Below, one piece after another: positions 7,399-10,360 of a stretch of DNA of 10,360 nucleotides; within the stretch, counting starts at the first letter, position 1; the number at the start of each line of letters is the position of its first letter. Below the pieces are notes generated by a model that ran no database searches, was not told the DNA's origin, and saw nothing but the letters and a program-made list of their open reading frames with translations. Source of the stretch: Tardiphaga sp. (GTDB lineage Bacteria; Pseudomonadota; Alphaproteobacteria; Rhizobiales; Xanthobacteraceae); contig JAQGJF010000812.1 of the NCBI GenBank assembly GCA_028290765.1, positions 1 to 10,360 on the forward strand, given 5' to 3'. Both the position numbers and the translations under genes were made by a program.

Positions 7399-9624
7399 CT
7401 ACTTCGTCAGCAGCGCGTAGGCCCCGTTCCAGTCCTCGGGAGGCGGGCTTTCCTGATAGGAACGAATTCGCGTCGCGTAGAGATTGTAGAGCAGTTCGAG
7501 GCTGTGGGCGTCGTCGGTAATGCGGCCGCGCTCGATCGCCGCCAGCGCGCCTTCCCAGTCGCGGGCGCGGTAGCACGAAAGCATCTCGATAGTCAGGTTG
7601 CGCAGCCGTTGAAAGCGCCCGGATTGCGCCGTGTCCTCGCGTCCGGCAATGGCATAGATGACTTCCGGTTCCTTCTTGCCTTTCACCATGATGAAATCGA
7701 GCTCGAGAATCGCAAACTTCTCCTTCACCGCCAGCGCGGTATTGGAACCGACGATGATCGGAAATCCATACTCCTTGGATTGTCCCTCGAGGCGGGAAGC
7801 GAGATTGACGCTGTCGCCCAGCACCGAATAGTCGAAACGAAGATTCGATCCCATGTTGCCGACGACGCAGATGCCGGTGTTCAGTCCGACGCCGACATTG
7901 ATCGGGATATAGACATGGCCGCCGTGCTCGGCCTCGATTTCGCGTTCCTTGTTGAGGGCGTCGATCCGTTCCAGCATGTCGAGCGCGGCCTCGCAGGCGT
8001 TGATCTGATGCGCATTGTCGTCGAGCGGCGCGTTCCAGAACGCCATGATCGCGTCGCCCATGTATTTGTCGATGGTTCCCTTGCGGTCGAGGATGGCGTT
8101 GGTCAGCGGGGTGAGGAACCGGTTCATCAGCGCGGTGAGGCCCTGCGGATCGTGCTTGTAGGACTCCGAGATCGTGGTGAAGCCGCGGACGTCGCTGAAC
8201 ATGATGGTCATCTCGCGCTCCTCGCCGCCGAGCTTGAGCTTTTCCGGCGATTGCGCCAGCTGCTCGACCAGCGCCGGCGACAGGTACTGGCCGAAGGCGG
8301 AGCGGATCCGGCGCCGCTGCGCCTGCTCCCTGAAATAGCTGGAGAAGACCAGCGTGAGATAGATCGACAGGCTCGACATCAAGGGATAGGTGAAGTCGAA
8401 CAGCAGCCGCTGCTGGACGTAATAATACCACGAGGTGCCGATCATCGCCGCGACGATCGCCGTGCCGAACAGGAACAGGTTGACCGGGCTGAACATCGGC
8501 GCCACCCAGATGATGAGGATGCCGAGCAGCACCGTGATGATGAGTTCGGCGCCGATGCCGTAATTCGGCCGCGAGAGCACCTTGCCGGTGAGGGCGCTCT
8601 CCAGCACCTGGGCGTGGATTTCGACACCGGGCATCACTCTGTCGACCGGGGTGGTCTTCAGGTCGAACAGGCCGACCGCCGAAGTACCGATCAGCACCAG
8701 CCGTCCGGCGACCGTATCGGCGGGCACCAGCCCGTCCAGCACATCGGCCGCAGAGACATAGATCGACGGATCGTGATGCGCGAAGTGCACATACAACTGT
8801 CCGTTGCCGTCGGTCGGTAACTCGAAGCCCTGCACGGCAATCGACTTGACGCCGGCGGGGTCGGATTTGACGAAGATGGTGTCGGTGCCGGTAGCCACGC
8901 GCAGCACCTCGAAACTCAGCGACGGCACGGTGGTGTCCTGCGCCACCATGATCATCGGCACCCTTCGCACGATGCCATCGCGCTCGTTGCGGATGGTGAC
9001 GAGGCCGCGTCCACCGGCGGCCGTTTCCAGAATCGGGATGTTGCGCAACAGGCCGGTAAACTTGAACAGGAAGGGTTGCGGTTCGCCGCCCAGCATCGCA
9101 AGTCCGGTTTGCGGAAGCGATGGATCGGGTTGCGACAGAATATTGGGGATTCCGGACTGCGCCAGCACGACGCGCGAGCGCCGCAGCGCGTCGGCGAACA
9201 CCTGGTCGTTGCTGGGCAGGGCGCGCAATTTCTCTCGCGTTGCCTCGTCGAGGCCCTGAAAGTTGTCGGCGGCAATCGCGGGCGTCAGCCGGTCGGGCTC
9301 GGGGAACATGATGTCGAAGGCGATGACCCGCGCGCCCATTTTGGTCAGGTCGTCGATCAGCTCAGCGATACGCGTCCGCGGCCACGGCCATTGGCCGTAT
9401 TTGGCCAGGCTCTTGTCATCGATGTTGACGATGCGGACCGGCCTTGCCGTCTTCACCCGCGGATCGATACGCTGGAAGGTATCGAAAGTTCGAAGCCGCA
9501 CCTCCTGGACCGGCGAAGGATCGGCGATCCGCAGCATCGCCAATCCGATCAGCAGCAAGACGCATAGCGCCCTCGCGTATCCAAACCGCCGCGCAAGCCG
9601 CCTCACTCGTCTCCACAGCTTCAT
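7399..9624 (-). CDS. CHASE2-domain class III adenylate/guanylate cyclase
   Basis: A 741-residue membrane receptor predicted to make a cyclic nucleotide (probably cAMP) in response to a periplasmic signal. An N-terminal span (about 16-33) follows an Arg-rich start; a periplasmic CHASE2 domain (about 38-345) shows VRIVNIDDKSLAKYGQWPWPR, FDIMFPEPD and LVLIGTSAVGLFDLKTTPV; three spans follow (about 357-376, 380-399, 409-429). The cyclase domain (about 470-655) has metal-binding Asp478 (FSDVRGF) and Asp524 (MGDAIMAFWN), substrate-selecting Lys520 and Ser600 (DYSVLGD), and transition-state residues Asn607 and Arg611 (VNLASRLEG). All catalytic positions are filled, and the Lys/Ser pair favours ATP over GTP. 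There is no HAMP domain between the last span and the catalytic part. The C-terminal tail (about 665-741) is helical and TPR-like, ending in the PPPEDWNGAYAL block often seen in CHASE2 cyclases. The ATG at 9624 is preceded by AGGA about 13 bases upstream. It begins only 36 bases after the hlyD-like gene, so the two are probably co-transcribed. Confidence 0.95.
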   Translation of the reverse strand: MKLWRRVRRLARRFGYARALCVLLLIGLAMLRIADPSPVQEVRLRTFDTFQRIDPRVKTARPVRIVNIDDKSLAKYGQWPWPRTRIAELIDDLTKMGARVIAFDIMFPEPDRLTPAIAADNFQGLDEATREKLRALPSNDQVFADALRRSRVVLAQSGIPNILSQPDPSLPQTGLAMLGGEPQPFLFKFTGLLRNIPILETAAGGRGLVTIRNERDGIVRRVPMIMVAQDTTVPSLSFEVLRVATGTDTIFVKSDPAGVKSIAVQGFELPTDGNGQLYVHFAHHDPSIYVSAADVLDGLVPADTVAGRLVLIGTSAVGLFDLKTTPVDRVMPGVEIHAQVLESALTGKVLSRPNYGIGAELIITVLLGILIIWVAPMFSPVNLFLFGTAIVAAMIGTSWYYYVQQRLLFDFTYPLMSSLSIYLTLVFSSYFREQAQRRRIRSAFGQYLSPALVEQLAQSPEKLKLGGEEREMTIMFSDVRGFTTISESYKHDPQGLTALMNRFLTPLTNAILDRKGTIDKYMGDAIMAFWNAPLDDNAHQINACEAALDMLERIDALNKEREIEAEHGGHVYIPINVGVGLNTGICVVGNMGSNLRFDYSVLGDSVNLASRLEGQSKEYGFPIIVGSNTALAVKEKFAILELDFIMVKGKKEPEVIYAIAGREDTAQSGRFQRLRNLTIEMLSCYRARDWEGALAAIERGRITDDAHSLELLYNLYATRIRSYQESPPPEDWNGAYALLTK

Positions 9625-9660
9625 GTCGATCCGGCTATCCTGCTCGAGCAGTTGGAAGCG

Positions 9661-10360
9661 TCACTTCTCGCGGAACGCGCGCATCAATTGATCGTGCAGC
9701 GGCTTGGCGAGATAGGAGATCATGGTGCGGTCGCCGGTCTGCACGAAGGCTTCGACCGGCATGCCGGGAATCAGCTTGACGTCGCCGAGCCGCGCGATCT
9801 CTTCCGGCGGCATCGAAACGCGGATGGTGTAGGTGCTCTGGCCGGTGCGCTGGTCGGTCGTGGTGTCGGGCGAAACCCGGCTGACCACGCCGTTGAGTTC
9901 CGGCGTCGTGCGCTGGTTGAAGGCCGACAGCCGCAGCAGGGTCTTCTGGCCGATCTGCAGCTGATCGATGTCCTGCGGATTGACCTTGGCCTCGACCGAC
10001 AGATTGTCCGCCTGGGGAACGATCATCATGATGGCGTCGCCGGCCGAGATCACGCCGCCGACGGTATGAACGGTCGACTGCAGCACCATGCCGTCCTGCG
10101 GCGCGCGGATGTCGATCCGCCGCAACTGGTCTTCGGCGGTCACCTTGCGCTCGACGAATTCACCGATCTTGTCGTTGGTTTCGCGCAGATCCTTGGAGAC
10201 GTCGCTGACCAGGTCCTTATCGACCTGAATGATCTGCAGTTCGGTCTCGGTGATCTTGCCCTTGGCCTGCGCCCGCGATGCAATGTATTGCGCCCGCTCG
10301 CCGGCCAACCGGGCGGCGTCGCGCTCCAGCACCGTCAGGCGCGAAATCTGCACCAGGTGC
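9661..10360 (-). CDS. HlyD/PrtE-family type I secretion membrane-fusion protein (5' truncated by window edge)
   Basis: C-terminal part (232 codons visible, open to the right edge) of a type I secretion periplasmic adaptor, which links an inner-membrane ABC transporter to a TolC-like outer-membrane channel. Visible in order: the descending half of the coiled-coil hairpin (about the first 80 visible residues, ITETELQIIQVDKDL then LRETNDKIGEFVERK), the second half of the lipoyl domain (IRAPQDGMVLQSTVHTVGG), and the beta-barrel domain (LSVEAKVNPQDIDQLQIGQ through RVSPDTTTDQRTGQSTYTIRV). It ends in IPGMPVEAFVQTGDRTMISYLAKPL with the terminal RAFREK, the classic end of PrtE/AprE-type adaptors. Members are about 430-450 residues, so the N-terminal membrane anchor and the first hairpin arm lie beyond the window. 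A GTG at 10351-10353 is in frame but is internal to the coiled coil, not a start. The ABC transporter gene is expected upstream, off the right edge. Confidence 0.95.
   Translation of the reverse strand, partial: HLVQISRLTVLERDAARLAGERAQYIASRAQAKGKITETELQIIQVDKDLVSDVSKDLRETNDKIGEFVERKVTAEDQLRRIDIRAPQDGMVLQSTVHTVGGVISAGDAIMMIVPQADNLSVEAKVNPQDIDQLQIGQKTLLRLSAFNQRTTPELNGVVSRVSPDTTTDQRTGQSTYTIRVSMPPEEIARLGDVKLIPGMPVEAFVQTGDRTMISYLAKPLHDQLMRAFREK

Noticed and set aside
7331..8431. A second minus-strand open frame (366 codons) inside the cyclase gene
   Set aside because: It is a frame-shifted reading of the cyclase C-terminal half with low-complexity Arg/Ala-rich translation; the intact catalytic motifs are in the other frame, so no frameshift or fusion is indicated.
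7504..8820. Long open frame (438 codons) on the + strand opposite the CHASE2 cyclase
   Set aside because: The translation is rich in Arg, Asp, His and Gln without any recognisable domain, as expected from antisense reading of a GC-rich gene; the minus-strand frame has clear CHASE2 and cyclase motifs.
10351..10353. GTG as a start codon for a short 230-residue protein
   Set aside because: The frame stays open to the window edge and the GTG lies inside the adaptor's coiled coil; the gene is simply cut by the window.
1..10360. Search for mobile elements, tRNA genes, CRISPR arrays and riboswitches
   Set aside because: No transposase, integrase, long terminal inverted repeats, spaced direct repeats or tRNA-like cloverleaf were seen; the non-coding gaps are all under 200 bases.

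Overview
The window reads as chromosomal DNA of a GC-rich alphaproteobacterium, most likely Bradyrhizobium/Rhodopseudomonas-like. This rests on codon use, very GC-rich third positions and the mix of signalling families; no rRNA or other taxonomic marker is present, so the genus is an inference. Every stretch longer than about 200 bases is explained by a gene. I see no tRNA, rRNA, CRISPR array, insertion sequence or phage gene.

Left block, + strand, 1-3953: the 3' end of a kdp potassium-uptake operon. It has the C-terminal part of KdpC (1-504), the complete sensor kinase KdpD (544-3267) and its response regulator KdpE (3264-3953). kdpD and kdpE share an ATGA overlap. The upstream kdp genes lie off the left edge.

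Middle, + strand, 3954-5809: a 182-base intergenic region with two palindromic structures, one a perfect 9-bp inverted repeat (4058-4089), precedes a membrane-anchored c-di-GMP phosphodiesterase. This protein has a periplasmic CSS-type redox-sensing domain and an EAL domain with all catalytic residues intact. Its stop codon lies in an exact 15-bp tandem duplication, followed by a weak hairpin between convergent genes.

Right block, - strand, 5810-10360: three genes read leftward. In transcription order they are the C-terminal half of a HlyD/PrtE-type membrane-fusion protein of a type I secretion system (open at the right edge), a CHASE2-class III nucleotide cyclase 36 bases downstream of it, and, after a 143-base gap, a soluble chemotaxis-type receptor. 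In that receptor the signalling hairpin comes first and a cache-like sensor module sits at the C-terminus.

The region is therefore dense in signal transduction: potassium/turgor two-component control, c-di-GMP breakdown gated by periplasmic redox, cyclic-nucleotide synthesis gated by a periplasmic CHASE2 domain, and a cytoplasmic chemoreceptor. All genes belong to recognisable families and I found no convincing wholly new system. The points most worth checking are the inverted repeat before the phosphodiesterase, the architecture of the soluble receptor, and the coupling of a cyclase to a type I secretion operon.
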